Shown: positions 8,042 to 17,830, counted from the stretch's first letter. The stretch: 64,000 bases of DNA from DASTFP01 sp963744345 (GCA_963744345.1 CAVUTD010000006.1:39896-103895); one strand, 5' to 3'. Translations and numbers: made by a program. Notes: generated from the sequence alone by a model not told the origin.

Positions 8042-9999
8042 CTTGCGTCTGGAAGGATTTGTTTGGTGAGACGTTCGACCCCTTGTCGGGCGAAGTCACT
8101 CGCAGGATATTCATTCTGCGCCTTGAGAAACCAGGCCAGACTGGAGCCAGCCTGATCTTTCTGCTCAAGTTCTTCCGCCTGCCGAATTGCCTGCACGAAA
8201 TCGGCCGCTTTTGTGGTGAGGTTGGCGCGAACTTGGTTCAACTTGCTGTCCTCGGGAAAGTTGCGAAACGCCTTTTCGGCGCTCTCCCAGGCGCCGGCAT
8301 AATCCCCGCGCTTTTCGATTTCCTGCGCTTGAATAATAGAAGTTTCAATAACTTGCATGTTTTCGAGCACCTTGCGGAGTTGCTCCTGTTTTTCGGGATA
8401 CATTGCCGTAGCCGCGATAAATCGCATCCGATCATCCACAATCTGCCGATGGTTTTTTTGGCTTAGGAGCTGGTCGAAGTCGACGAGAGCTCGAGATTGG
8501 ACGTCGGCTTGGGAAAAGATCATTTGCGAAACTTCTGTCAGAGCAGGATTGCGGGGCCAGATCTCGGTCGCCGCTTTCAACTCAGCCTCGAGAGTTGCCT
8601 TGTCCCCGCTCACTGCGGCATTGCGAGCTTTTGCAAGATGCATCGCAGAGATCTGCTTGGCCGTCTCGATCGCAGCCATGGCTTTGGAAACGTCAAAGTC
8701 CTTGGCGCTGGTGCTCAATTCCGAAACCAGCTTTTCCGCAAGTGCGAAATCCTTGACCTCGATGGCGCTGGCGAGCTGGTTGGATTTGTGAACGAAAGCG
8801 AGAGCTCTCCGCTTATCCTCACGATCGAGGGTACGCACGTCGGGCAGGTATTCGCCAATCATGAAAGTCTCGGCGAGCCGCTTGGAAGCACTTTGTAGCT
8901 CACTCTTCTCGAGCAGAAACTTGAAAGCTTGCACGCCTTCGTGCACGTCGCGCAGGATTTCATTCGCAAGTGAATCGATTGTTCCCATCGTAGGAGGCAG
9001 GCCGCTCGTCTTGGAAAAGAGGTTCTTGGCGTCTTCGCCTACGCGAAGCTGGCTGTCGCCGTCCGCGAAAATGCTGCGATAGAACCGCGTGCCAATGAGC
9101 GCATGTTGGAAGCGTCTTTGCAGGAAGTGCTGAACGATGAGGGATTGAAACTCGATTTTGACTTGGAGCTCGGCGACCTCGCGTTTGAGTTGATTGGCTC
9201 TGATCAGCGCAGTGACCTCACCAAGCCTGGTGAGGATCGGCTGCATTTGCATTTCCCGACTAAATTGCTGCTGCTGCCGTACTTGTTCAGTAGCAGCTCC
9301 TTCTTTCGATTTTCCGGAAGCGCCGCCGCCGCCCTCGAGTTTGGTACCTTCCGCTGTCAAACGGGCATTCCATTCAAGGCGTTTTCTCTCGTCCTCCAAG
9401 GCCTTACTGGCGGCATTGAGCCGGTCATTGTTTTTGCGGGCGAGCCAGGCTGAGTACACTTGGTTGGCAATGGAATCGCACAACTTGGCGTCCTGCTGAT
9501 ATCGTGAGGCTCTTGCCAGGAGCTGAAATGCCTCGTCTGTTGAGCGAGGCGTAATCCTTCCTGGAGAAAGTTTGTCCATGATTTGCTGAAGGAGCGCCTG
9601 GTAATCGGTTTCGGGGGGGGTGGTTGCCGGTGGAGCATTCAAGTACTTTTCGAACCGAGCCTCGAAAAGGGCGTTGTTGGAGATGTTCCAACTCTTGCCA
9701 TCCCAGGTGGTGATGTTGCTGCCCGGATCGAAGAAGGGTACATCCTTCCCAAGGAAAGTGGAGTTCCCTGCGTTGGCGCCGTTTTGAGGGGCTTGATTAG
9801 CGGGGGCATTCGGCGCGGGCGCGGGTTGCGTGGCGGGCGCCGGTTGGGGCGCGGGTTGGGATGGTGGCGGTGCGGCTTGAGGCGCATTCTGTCCCGGAGA
9901 CTGCGGAGCCTGAGGCACATTTTGAAAATCCGGGGAGACATGCCCCTGGGCAGCAGCGAGAGCTGCGGTGGCTAGCAAGATCACCAGTACGCGCATCAT
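8038..9999 (-). CDS. Secreted proline-rich, helical repeat protein of unknown function
   Basis: 653 residues. It has a clear Sec signal peptide (MMRVLVILLATAALAAAQ), then a disordered Pro/Gln/Ala-rich stretch at about residues 25-75 with repeated PAPA and QPAP. The rest is a long, mostly helical body rich in Lys, Glu and Ala. Towards the C-terminus there are TPR-like helix pairs (EIEKRGDYAGAWESAEKAF; EELEQKDQAGSSLAWFLKAQ). It probably acts in the periplasm or at the outer membrane as a scaffold. It overlaps the next upstream gene (a membrane-anchored protein) by 4 bases, so the two form an operon. I do not recognise a named family. Confidence 0.75.
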   Translation of the reverse strand: MMRVLVILLATAALAAAQGHVSPDFQNVPQAPQSPGQNAPQAAPPPSQPAPQPAPATQPAPAPNAPANQAPQNGANAGNSTFLGKDVPFFDPGSNITTWDGKSWNISNNALFEARFEKYLNAPPATTPPETDYQALLQQIMDKLSPGRITPRSTDEAFQLLARASRYQQDAKLCDSIANQVYSAWLARKNNDRLNAASKALEDERKRLEWNARLTAEGTKLEGGGGASGKSKEGAATEQVRQQQQFSREMQMQPILTRLGEVTALIRANQLKREVAELQVKIEFQSLIVQHFLQRRFQHALIGTRFYRSIFADGDSQLRVGEDAKNLFSKTSGLPPTMGTIDSLANEILRDVHEGVQAFKFLLEKSELQSASKRLAETFMIGEYLPDVRTLDREDKRRALAFVHKSNQLASAIEVKDFALAEKLVSELSTSAKDFDVSKAMAAIETAKQISAMHLAKARNAAVSGDKATLEAELKAATEIWPRNPALTEVSQMIFSQADVQSRALVDFDQLLSQKNHRQIVDDRMRFIAATAMYPEKQEQLRKVLENMQVIETSIIQAQEIEKRGDYAGAWESAEKAFRNFPEDSKLNQVRANLTTKAADFVQAIRQAEELEQKDQAGSSLAWFLKAQNEYPASDFARQGVERLTKQILPDAS

Positions 10000-10394
10000 G
10001 ATTTTGTCATATCCTTCGTCCTCAATATACCCTTGTCATCGACTTCGAGCAGAAAAATAAAGCGTTGGCCTTTTTGGATATTGATGTGGTTAAAATTGGT
10101 CGTCACAAGCACTGGCACGATATCGTCGCCCTTGTCCACCCTGATGGCAACAAGACGTCCTTTGCTCGCCGACCACGCGAGCGAATTGACGACCTCACCT
10201 TCGATCTTATATACGTTTCCGCGAAGACTATTTGCATTTTCCAAATAGGTGCGCACATCCAGAGCCGAGACAGTGCGGAACGGCTCCGAGGTTGCGGTGA
10301 CAAAAAGCCTCGAGCCGATAAAGGCGGCTAGCATCAACAAAAACGCAGTGGTGATCCCCACGTACAGTCGAGAACTCTTGCCGCGTCGTGCCAC
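9996..10394 (-). CDS. Small membrane-anchored protein of unknown function
   Basis: 132 residues from a GTG start. A positively charged N-terminus (MARRGKSSRLY) is followed by one transmembrane helix at about residues 11-30. A roughly 95-residue outside domain is predicted to be mainly beta (GNVYKIEGEVVNSLAW; RLVAIRVDKGDDIVPVLV; GQRFIFLLEVDDKGIL). The strand pattern resembles an OB-like barrel, but this is only an impression. It is translationally coupled to the secreted 653-residue protein downstream (4-base overlap), which suggests a shared envelope role. Confidence 0.7.
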   Translation of the reverse strand: MARRGKSSRLYVGITTAFLLMLAAFIGSRLFVTATSEPFRTVSALDVRTYLENANSLRGNVYKIEGEVVNSLAWSASKGRLVAIRVDKGDDIVPVLVTTNFNHINIQKGQRFIFLLEVDDKGILRTKDMTKS

Positions 10395-10483
10395 ACTTCT
10401 GCTTACCGCCGCAGCGAGCCGACATCAATCGGAAAACTCGACGTTAAACTCTCAAACCGTATCTGCGAGCTATCGAAGCGTCT

Positions 10484-10837
10484 CTACGGTCCCGCGACTT
10501 CGTAGCTAAGTTCCTCGAAATGTCGTCTTACCTTTTCCGCTTGATCGCCCTGAAGCTCAATCTCTCGGTTTTGGACGCAGCCTCCGCATCCGAGCGCTTT
10601 GCGAGCGTTCCGCGAAAGCTTCTCAATTTCACTCAAAGAGAGATGGAGGGGAAGTTGGCTGACGACGATCACCGTTTTTCCCGCGCGGCGTGAGCTCTCC
10701 CGCCGCAGCACGATCCGTGCCTTCCTCAACGGTGCAGGTAACGGGTCGGACCCAGCAGGCAAACCTTCCTTGCTAAGCGTGAGAAACGGAGATTGCAAAG
10801 GCTGCTGCGGAGCAGAGATCGGCAGTCTCTTATTCAT
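10484..10837 (-). CDS. SUI1/YciH-family translation factor
   Basis: 117 residues, with a flexible N-terminus and a SUI1/eIF1-type domain from about residue 40. Markers are RRAGKTVIVVSQLPLHLSLS, the LGCGGCVQNREIELQGDQ core and the C-terminal helix KVRRHFEELSYEV. Bacterial SUI1 proteins resemble eukaryotic eIF1 and are thought to affect start-codon fidelity; their bacterial role is not firmly established. It lies just downstream of typA on the same strand (77 bases), another translation-related gene. Confidence 0.88.
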   Translation of the reverse strand: MNKRLPISAPQQPLQSPFLTLSKEGLPAGSDPLPAPLRKARIVLRRESSRRAGKTVIVVSQLPLHLSLSEIEKLSRNARKALGCGGCVQNREIELQGDQAEKVRRHFEELSYEVAGP

Positions 10838-10914
10838 GGAGGCACATCTGGCTGCAGATTTGCTTACGACTCCAAAGGCCTGTCGAAAACTTCAAGTTCC
10901 ATGTGGGAAGCTAA

Positions 10915-12726
10915 CTACGCCGTCCTTGTGGCGAAACGCTTGCGAGCGGTGGCATCGAGAATTTTCTTTCGCAAGCGCAGAGATTTCGGTGTGGCTTCAA
11001 CGTATTCGTCGGGGGCAATAAATTCCAGCGCGCGCTCAAGGCCCATGATAACGGGAGAGACGAGGGAAATGCCTTTGCCCTCCCCCTGGCTCCGCATATT
11101 GGTAAGTTTCTTGGCCTTGCAAGGATTCACGGGCATGTCGTCGGGACGAGCATTTTCGCCGACGATCATGCCGGTGTAAATTTCTTGCTGAGGTCCGATA
11201 AAGAGACGGCCGCGCTCCTGGATGGAATCGAGGGCGTAAGCCATGCTGGTTCCGCTTTCCATTGAGACAAGCACGCCTCTACTTCGGGTGGGAATATCGC
11301 CCTTATAGGGCCCATAGTTTTTGAAGAGGTGACTGGCGATTCCCTCCCCTTTCGTGATGTTAACAAGATCAGTTTCAAAGCCGATGAACCCGCGGGTCGG
11401 TATAACCGCTTCCACGAGCGCGTTCTGCGGAGTGTGCTGGATGTTGACGATCTCAGCTTTCCGGCTGGCCAGTGACTGAAGGATGTCGCCAAGACTTTCG
11501 GGGCGCATTTCCACGTAAAGGGTCTCAAGCGGCTCGAGCAGCGAGCCATCGGCAGCGCGTTTAAAGATAACTTCCGGCCGGGAAACGAGGACCTCAAAGC
11601 CTTCTCGGCGCATCTGTTCGATGAGGATCGCGATCTGCATTTCGCCGCGGGCTTGCACTTCGAAATGGCCCGCGATCTCAGTTTCCGCAACTTGAAGGGA
11701 CACGTTGGTCCGCGTTTCACGAATGAGCCGCTCTTTAATCTGGCGCGCGGTAAGCAGCCTACCCTCTCGTCCGGCAAGCGGCGAATCGTTTACACAGATC
11801 TTCATGGTGATCGTTGGGGGATCAATCTGCACAAACGAAAGCGCCTCGTGCTCCTCACTATCGGTAATCGTCTCGCCGATAAAAACGTCCTCGAAGCCCC
11901 CAATCCCAACGATGTCTCCTTCCGTAGCACTCTGCACCTGAATTTTCTCCAGACCCTCGTGGCTAAAAATAGCGGTGACATTCGCACGGGTTTTCCTGTC
12001 GGCGCTGTGGAGGCAAACGACGCTCTGTCCGAGTTCGACCTGGCCGCTGGCGATGCGTCCGTAGGCAATCCGACCCAGATAGTCGCTGTAATCGAGATTA
12101 GAGACGAGGAACCGAAGATAACCTGCGTCCGACTTTTGAGGCGCAGGGACGTGTGCGACGATGGCCTCGAAGAGGGGAAGCATGGTGTCGCTGGGATCAT
12201 CAAGTTCCCGCTTGGCAAATCCCTGCTTCGCACTGGCATAGAGATGGGGGAAATCGAGTTGCTCATCCGTGGCTTTCAATTCCAGGAAGAGCTCGAAAAT
12301 CATATCGAGCACCTTGTGTGGCCGAGCATTTTCCCGATCGATCTTGTTGATGATGACGATGGGTTTGAGGTTGTTTTCCATCGCCTTGCGCAGGACAAAT
12401 TTCGTCTGCGCTTGCGGTCCATCGTGAGCGTCTACGACGAGAAGAACGCCATCCACCATCTTCATGATGCGTTCGACCTCGCCTCCGAAATCGGCATGTC
12501 CCGGCGTATCCACGACATTGATGCGGTATCCATTCCAGCGAAAAGCCGCGTTCTTGGCGCGGATTGTGATTCCCTTTTCTCGTTCAAGATCCATGGAATC
12601 CATCACGCGCTCATCCACTTTCTGGTTGGCGCGGAAAGTTCCTGATTGCTTGAGAAGTTCGTCGACCAGCGTGGTTTTACCATGGTCGACGTGTGCGATA
12701 ATGGCGATGTTCCGGATCTCTTGCAT
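10915..12726 (-). CDS. typA: Translational GTPase TypA/BipA
   Basis: A 603-residue ribosome-associated GTPase of the EF-G superfamily. The P-loop AHVDHGKTTLVDELLKQSG, switch II DTPGHADFGGEVERIM and the NKIDR motif are all intact. They are followed by domains II, III and V and the TypA-specific C-terminal region (YTGMIVGENARPDDMPVNPC; LRLRKKILDA). It acts in ribosome assembly and stress or cold adaptation in other bacteria. The length is normal. It leads a two-gene cluster with the SUI1 protein. Confidence 0.96.
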   Translation of the reverse strand: MQEIRNIAIIAHVDHGKTTLVDELLKQSGTFRANQKVDERVMDSMDLEREKGITIRAKNAAFRWNGYRINVVDTPGHADFGGEVERIMKMVDGVLLVVDAHDGPQAQTKFVLRKAMENNLKPIVIINKIDRENARPHKVLDMIFELFLELKATDEQLDFPHLYASAKQGFAKRELDDPSDTMLPLFEAIVAHVPAPQKSDAGYLRFLVSNLDYSDYLGRIAYGRIASGQVELGQSVVCLHSADRKTRANVTAIFSHEGLEKIQVQSATEGDIVGIGGFEDVFIGETITDSEEHEALSFVQIDPPTITMKICVNDSPLAGREGRLLTARQIKERLIRETRTNVSLQVAETEIAGHFEVQARGEMQIAILIEQMRREGFEVLVSRPEVIFKRAADGSLLEPLETLYVEMRPESLGDILQSLASRKAEIVNIQHTPQNALVEAVIPTRGFIGFETDLVNITKGEGIASHLFKNYGPYKGDIPTRSRGVLVSMESGTSMAYALDSIQERGRLFIGPQQEIYTGMIVGENARPDDMPVNPCKAKKLTNMRSQGEGKGISLVSPVIMGLERALEFIAPDEYVEATPKSLRLRKKILDATARKRFATRTA

Positions 12727-12942
12727 GGCACCTGCTCAAAGCGCAGCGGGCCGAGGACTATGAAGCCGGCTCAGCGACGTGTCAATCGGCGCTCCTCAAG
12801 CCGGGACGTGAGACCAAGAGCCTGTTCGGCACTTCTCGACAGCCTACAACCGACCGCCGTTACAGCCTGAGTCGCACATGGAGCGAACACCAGCCCTGCT
12901 GGTGAGCCTTCGGCCTCGTCGGCGAACCGCCCGACAGTTCTC

Positions 12943-13377
12943 TCAAAAAGACTCTAGCGAAATCCGGGATTCTGCGAGCGCTTCGACCAGCACGCTTTCC
13001 CCCAGGCCGAAATTTTCGCTCTCGCAATCCGTCAACACGATATCCCGCCCGCCGTGATTGAGAGTAATCCAAATTTTCCCAGTGCGGCAGGAAATCCTGC
13101 CCCCGTCCGCCAGGTACACTCGCTGAAGAGATCCTTTGGAAAGTTGGCGTGGGCCAAGGCAAGAAGTCAGACGCCATTGGGTCTGAGCACGCAGCACGCG
13201 CCCAATCGTCCCCACAATCTTCCGTAGCCAACCGCGGCTTTCGCGCTCAAGGGCAACCTGAGCGGCCAACCCGGGATCGGGGGCAAACTGCGTCTTGTCG
13301 AAACGAGCCACAAGACCACTGTAGTTGCTGAAGACGCTCAACGATCTTCGAGTATGAAAGAGAACCAACTGTTGCAT
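12943..13377 (-). CDS. DUF2917 domain protein
   Basis: Using ATG 13377 gives about 144 residues. The C-terminal half has the DUF2917 pattern: a Gly turn, RISCRTGKIWITLNHGG, then DIVLTDCESENFGLGESVLV and EALAESRISLE. This is a small cupin-like beta domain of unknown function. Genes of this family are often found beside MocR-type regulators, and here it is divergent from one, separated by 149 bases. The N-terminal 70 residues (RRSLSVFSNYSGL, basic and partly helical) are not part of the domain. A longer form from 13449 is possible, but it would run into the regulator's promoter. Confidence 0.7.
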   Translation of the reverse strand: MQQLVLFHTRRSLSVFSNYSGLVARFDKTQFAPDPGLAAQVALERESRGWLRKIVGTIGRVLRAQTQWRLTSCLGPRQLSKGSLQRVYLADGGRISCRTGKIWITLNHGGRDIVLTDCESENFGLGESVLVEALAESRISLESF

Positions 13378-13526
13378 GGAGCGACTTTGCCATCGAGAAA
13401 AAAGAATAACAGATGCACCGAACAATGTTTTTGACCTGTACAGAATCAAGTCCGGACGAGCTGTTCAGGTTGCTGCGCAGGGCAACTGTGTATAGCATTC
13501 TGAGAACCTTGTGCTACTCTGTGCAG
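13378..13526. promoter_or_regulatory. Shared DUF2917/MocR intergenic control region
   Basis: 149 bases separate the two divergent starts. MocR regulators usually bind direct repeats in such a region. I see an AT-richer core around GTGTATAGCATTCTGAG but no repeat clear enough to name as the operator. Confidence 0.35.
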
Positions 13527-14956
13527 GTGCAAGCCATTGATCAAAGACCTCTTTACCTCCAGGTTGCGGACAGCGTAGCCGATTTAATTACGGCTGGCAG
13601 CCTGAGAGCGGGGGATCGCGTGCCCTCGGTGCGCCGCCTCAGTGAGCAACAAAACGTGAGCATTCCCACGGTGTTGCAGGCGTACATGGTCCTCGAGAAT
13701 CGACGGATGATAGAAGCAAGGCCGAAGGCGGGTTTCTTCGTGAAGCCTCTTCTTGCCCAGTCATTAGCTGAACCAGCGGTACTGGGAAAAACTTCTGCGG
13801 CGCCATGGTCCGAGTTTCATCCTTCCACACCGATCGTCCGAGATCTTGTCGATGCTCATCTCGTGCCGCTTGGCGGGGCGATTCCGAGTCCCGAACTCCT
13901 CCCGGGAGCGAAGCTGGCCAGGATCGTAGGGTACTCTGGCGCGGGAGCATACCGCGGAGACGATCAGCTACGATCCCGTGCCGGGTTCGCTCACGGCGCG
14001 CCGGGAAATTAGCCGGCGGTCTCTGGATTGGGGGTGCCACCTGAGCAGTGAGCAATTTGTGATCGTAAACGGTGCGACCGAAGCCGTGAACCTTGCTCTA
14101 CGAGCCGTAACCAAGCCAGGAGACACGGTTCTCATTGAGTCTCCCACGTACTACGGCCTTGTGCATATCGTGAACCAGCTCGGACTTCGGGCAGTCGCTG
14201 TTCCCGCATCGGCTCGCGAGGGCTTGAGCCTGGACGAAACAGAGCGCGCCTTGATGCGGCACAAAATTGCCGCCATCGCGGTTATTCCCAACTTCAACAA
14301 TCCCTTGGGCAGCATCATGCCGGAGGAAAACAGGCTTGCTCTGCTCCAGCTCGCGGGCAAGGTACAGGATCCCTATCATTGAAGACGATGTTTACGGTGA
14401 CCTTCAACATGAAGGTGCCCGGCCTCGGTGCCTCAAAGCATTCGACAGGGATGGGTTCGTTCTGCTCTGTGGTTCGTTCTCAAAGACGCTCGCGCCAGGC
14501 TATCGCGTCGGCTATATAGCACCGGGTCTTTTCTACGACAAGGTTGTTCACTTGAAAACCGCCACGAATTGGGGCAGCGCGACTCTAACATCTTTGGCCA
14601 TTGCAGAATTTCTCCGGAATGGAGGATATGATCATCATTTGCGAAGGATCCGGCGGACCTATCGCGATCAAGTGCAGAAGATGCGCGAGGCCATTGCCGC
14701 GGCGTTTCCTGAGCCCGTCAAGATCAGCAATCCTCGGGGAGGTTTTGTCCTCTGGGTGGAACTCCCTCCCAAGGTCAATGCCATGGAGCTCTTCTCTGAG
14801 GCCCGCAAAGCGGGAATCAGCATCGCTCCGGGGCCCATATTTTCTCCCCGCGGCGATTTTCACAACTATATCCGTCTTAGCTGCGGCTTTCCATGGAACA
14901 ACAAGATCGAACGGGCGATTGCCGTTCTCGGTCGACTTGTTTCACGGTTGTCCTGA
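13527..14956 (+). pseudogene. MocR/PdxR-type regulator (GntR HTH + aminotransferase fold), two frameshifts
   Basis: The N-terminal GntR winged helix (RPLYLQVADSVADLITAGSL; RVPSVRRLSEQQNVSIPTVL) is followed by a class I aminotransferase domain. Markers are NGATEAVNLALRAVTKPGDT, the VIPNFNNPLGS loop, IIEDDVYGDL and the PLP-lysine in GSFSKTLAPGYRVGYI. The reading frame breaks twice. An extra G near 13929-13931 separates KLARIV from TLAREHTAETISYD, and an extra G at 14361/14362 separates LQLAGK from YRIPIIEDDV. Removing both gives about 475 residues, the normal MocR length, with no residue lost. It is therefore either a very recent pseudogene or an intact gene with two base errors. GTG 13527 (or 13521) is the likely start. 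Confidence 0.85.
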
Positions 14957-15590
14957 TCGCGGAACGTAATTGGTTTGCGTTCGGGCGCGCAGAGAGAAGC
15001 CGCCACCAAGACGGTCGGACTCATCGCGCAACCGTTCCTGCGCACCTGGACGACCCGAGGAGAGATAGACCGCTTTGCAAATCGGCGACAAAGTGCGAAT
15101 CAGTCGGCCTCAACACGCTCCCGCTACACCGCCGACGTTCGCTCATGGGCCTTTGCTTGAAGGATGCCAGTCGAGACGAAGGGACGAAAGGTCAAGGCCC
15201 ATCTGTTTTCTGGCGTCGAGGATACATGAAGCCTATTCATGGAATGCACTCCAGGGACCCCTGGAACCGAAGCGATTTTTAGGCGGCAACCGATCCGATA
15301 CCAATTGACAAAAACTCCTGCACTGATTTGTCCAGCAGCTGTTGCACTTTGACCAGCACCGAGGAAACGCCGATACAAGATGCGATTAGGCGTTGGGCAT
15401 CGCAAAAAACCAGGTCAGGTCAAACAAGGGTATCCGGAAGGAAAATATGAAAGTTATTCATGACAGCCAAAAGTCTGCCGCATCACATAGCAAGTAGCTG
15501 CTCTTGGGAAGCTACCTTTCTTTGCACGCGTCGTTGAGCATCACGGTGGGACATAGACAAGCGCCTCTCGTCAGCCCGGGCGTCTCGCGG
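14957..15590. other. No recognisable gene
   Basis: About 630 bases after the MocR gene without a supportable coding region on either strand. The right end passes into the LysR remnant. Confidence 0.5.
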
Positions 15591-15955
15591 CTACGGCGCT
15601 CCTCCGCGGAAACGACCCCCGAAATGTACGGCGGCCATGCGACAGAGACCAACAAAGGTGTGCTCGGATTTCCGGAGTTCGCGTTTGGCCTGATGGGCAA
15701 CAACCCAGTGGCGGGTGAGTTTTGACCTTGGCGTGGCACGCATGACAAGCGAACCTTCCGCGAGTTCCTTCTCCGCGACCCAAGGAGCCATCAGGGCGAC
15801 ACCGAGTCCCAGCTTCGCCAGTTGCTTCATAATCTCAAAACTCGGAATTTCCACGTAAGAAGTAAGACCGACGCCATTTCGGAGGAAAAAGTCTTCCGCT
15901 CTGCGGAAGGTGATGCTGTTGCGTTGATAAAGAAGGAAATGCTCCTCAGATCCGC
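15591..15955 (-). pseudogene. LysR-type regulator, C-terminal half only
   Basis: The minus strand carries the effector-binding domain of a LysR regulator: EEHFLLYQRNSITFRRAEDF, then RNGVGLTSYVEIPSFEIMKQ, LAKLGLGVALMAPWVAEKEL, and the last helix HTFVGLCRMAAVHF. The DNA-binding winged helix and the first half of the effector domain are missing. The frame meets TAA at 15996-15998, and from about 15956 the DNA encodes nitrate reductase on the other strand. No start is available, so this is a dead fragment. LysR regulators of this kind often sit divergent to the nitrate-assimilation genes they control. Confidence 0.8.
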
Positions 15956-16699
15956 AATCCCGGGCAAGCGCTATCCGATTTTCACATCTTCCAGCTTATC
16001 GCCCACTATTGGGGGTGTGGAGGAATGTTTACCCGGTGGTCGTCCCCGGAGGCGGTCTTTCAGATGCTCAAGGAAATCTCTCAAGAAATGCCGAACGACA
16101 TCACAGGTATACGTGATTACCGGATGCTGGAAGAGTGTGGCGGGATTCAGTGGCCTCTAAGCCAAGCGGAAGCTTTCGATTACCAAAGCGCGGGCGCCGA
16201 GACGCCCATTCCTTCTGAGAGACGTCTGTTCGAGGACGGGCATTTTTTCACTGCCGATAAAAAGGCGCGTTTTATCTTCGAGAATCCTCGCGAAGCTCCG
16301 GAGCTACCAGATGAAGAGTATCCGTTTGTCTTATTGACTGGACGCGGAACCTCCTCGCAATGGCATACCAACACGCGAACCGCAAAATCAGACGTGTTGC
16401 GAAAGCTCTATCCCAAAGAGTGTTATGTTGAGATCAATCCGCAGGACGCCAAAAGGCTTCAGGTCCAGAGACACTCTCTCGTTAGCATATCTTCCCGGCG
16501 TGCCCAGATTCGTGCGCGAGCGTTTGTGACGCCGACCGTTCAACCTGGCCAACTCTTCATCCCAATGCACTACAGCGAAGCAAATCAGCTGACTTTTCCG
16601 GCCTTCGATTCCTACTCCCGCCAGCCTTCCTATAAGTCTTGTGCGGTCAAGATCGAGGCCGTCGACGACTTGCGAAAGAAGTTTCCACCTCAACGATAG
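15956..16699 (+). pseudogene. Assimilatory nitrate reductase-type molybdoprotein, C-terminal third only
   Basis: The frame opens NPGQALSDFHIFQLIAHYWG, continues MFTRWSSPEAVFQML and DITGIRDYRMLEECGGIQWP. It then has the molybdopterin-dinucleotide-binding domain: EEYPFVLLTGRGTSSQWHTN, YVEINPQDAKRLQV, and GQLFIPMHYSEANQLTFPAF ending at PSYKSCAVKIE. This is the last quarter to third of a NasA-like (DMSO-reductase family) subunit. The Fe-S motif and most of the catalytic domain are lost at the junction near 15955. An internal ATG at 16025 could in principle start a 224-residue peptide, but such a piece could not be a reductase. Confidence 0.82.
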
Positions 16700-16766
16700 T
16701 GATCGTGTGGCTAAACGCCGCGAGCAAAGGGAGAGATTGGCCTTATGGGCTGCCCGAGCTGAGAGG

Positions 16767-17360
16767 CTAAGCCTGTCCTTCGCGTCTGAAACAGTTTCCT
16801 TTCACATCCTGCGGCGAATTCCAATTCTCAAAGAGTTTTTTTGTCGTTGATTTGATCTCTTCGACTTGGAGGAGTCGAGCCTTCAAAGCCTCAGTGACGA
16901 GATGTTGGAAGGAGCGATCGTCGCTGACTAGGACTTGTTCGACGATGGGTAGGATGCGCGCAGGATACACAGCGGAAGCACCGTGGTAGAAGCCGTCAAC
17001 ACGGGGCACAACGCCAGTAGTCTCCGCTTTCCCCAGCAGGAAGCGAAGAAACTCTGTTGTCATTTCCGGCATATCCACCGCCAGCGTAACCAGAAATGCT
17101 TCGCTGGTTAGGCGCAAAGCAGCTTCAAGGCCGCCGAGCGGACCAAGGCGAGGCGAACGATCGTAGACAAGGGTCCAAGGTCCCTCCGGAAATGTCATCT
17201 CTGGAGTAACGGAGAAAAAAAGTTGATTCGGACCAAGTCGGATGAGCTTGTCGATTTGAAAACGCCAGAGGGGTGTTCCCTTGTAATCGAGGCGCCCCTT
17301 ATTCATTCCCATACGTTGCGATTGGCCTCCGGCCAGGAGAACGGCAGAGAAGTTCTTCAC
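16767..17360 (-). CDS. mobA: Molybdenum cofactor guanylyltransferase
   Basis: A 197-residue nucleotidyltransferase that joins GMP to molybdopterin. The GTP-binding start SAVLLAGGQSQRMGMNKGRL is canonical, followed by LGPLGGLEAALRLTSEAFLV, VTLAVDMPEMTTEFLRFLL and PRVDGFYHGASAVYP. Its start overlaps the upstream MOSC gene by 4 bases. Both lie next to the nitrate-reductase remnant, so they probably belonged to a nitrate-assimilation/molybdoenzyme cluster. They are intact although the reductase is broken, and may serve another molybdoenzyme. Confidence 0.9.
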   Translation of the reverse strand: MKNFSAVLLAGGQSQRMGMNKGRLDYKGTPLWRFQIDKLIRLGPNQLFFSVTPEMTFPEGPWTLVYDRSPRLGPLGGLEAALRLTSEAFLVTLAVDMPEMTTEFLRFLLGKAETTGVVPRVDGFYHGASAVYPARILPIVEQVLVSDDRSFQHLVTEALKARLLQVEEIKSTTKKLFENWNSPQDVKGNCFRREGQA

Positions 17361-17830
17361 TTTTCGTCGGCACGCAACAGACCATCGGTCAGGATTCTTG
17401 CGCGAAGTCCGCCGCGACCTTTCATTGCCTCCTCAGCGCCCTGGCAAAATGCCTCATTCATCCACGAGCATGGGCTGGCCTCTTGGGTTCCTTCGAATAG
17501 CACTCCCTGAATTTCGAACTCTTTGCCGATCCACGCGTTGAGGTCAACCCCCTGCGTTATCACGTTGCGCCGAAACACGCCCGGATTCTTATCGACAACC
17601 CCGAACCTTTGGCACATTTCCTCATAGGTCTCCCGCGCAAAAAAAGTGATCTGACCTTTGTAGCCGTTCTTGTAGTCGAAAAAGCGATCTCCTATCAGGC
17701 CCTTGCCCGCGATGCATTCAACCTCCAGAACACGAACGACACGATGTGTTCCGGCAGCATGGCCGTAATGCCCAAAGAAGTTGTGCCCGGGCGAGATGTA
17801 AATGCAGTCGATTCTCGGCTTGGAAGCCAT
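17357..17830 (-). CDS. MOSC domain protein
   Basis: From ATG 17830 (MASKPRIDCIYISPGHNFFG) this is 157 residues; an in-frame start at 17911 would add a poorly supported basic extension. MOSC features are GKGLIGDRFFDYKNGYKGQI, FRRNVITQGVDLNAWIGKEF and the cysteine in QEASPCSWMNEAF, which in this superfamily handles sulfur or binds Mo-cofactor. It is the first gene of a MOSC-mobA pair with a 4-base overlap. The small stand-alone form is known in bacteria, but its exact substrate is not. Confidence 0.85.
   Translation of the reverse strand: MASKPRIDCIYISPGHNFFGHYGHAAGTHRVVRVLEVECIAGKGLIGDRFFDYKNGYKGQITFFARETYEEMCQRFGVVDKNPGVFRRNVITQGVDLNAWIGKEFEIQGVLFEGTQEASPCSWMNEAFCQGAEEAMKGRGGLRARILTDGLLRADEK

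Noticed and set aside
8038..9999. Calling the 653-residue protein a true TPR protein
   Set aside because: Helix pairs are suggestive, but the TPR consensus is weak; it is left as a helical repeat protein.
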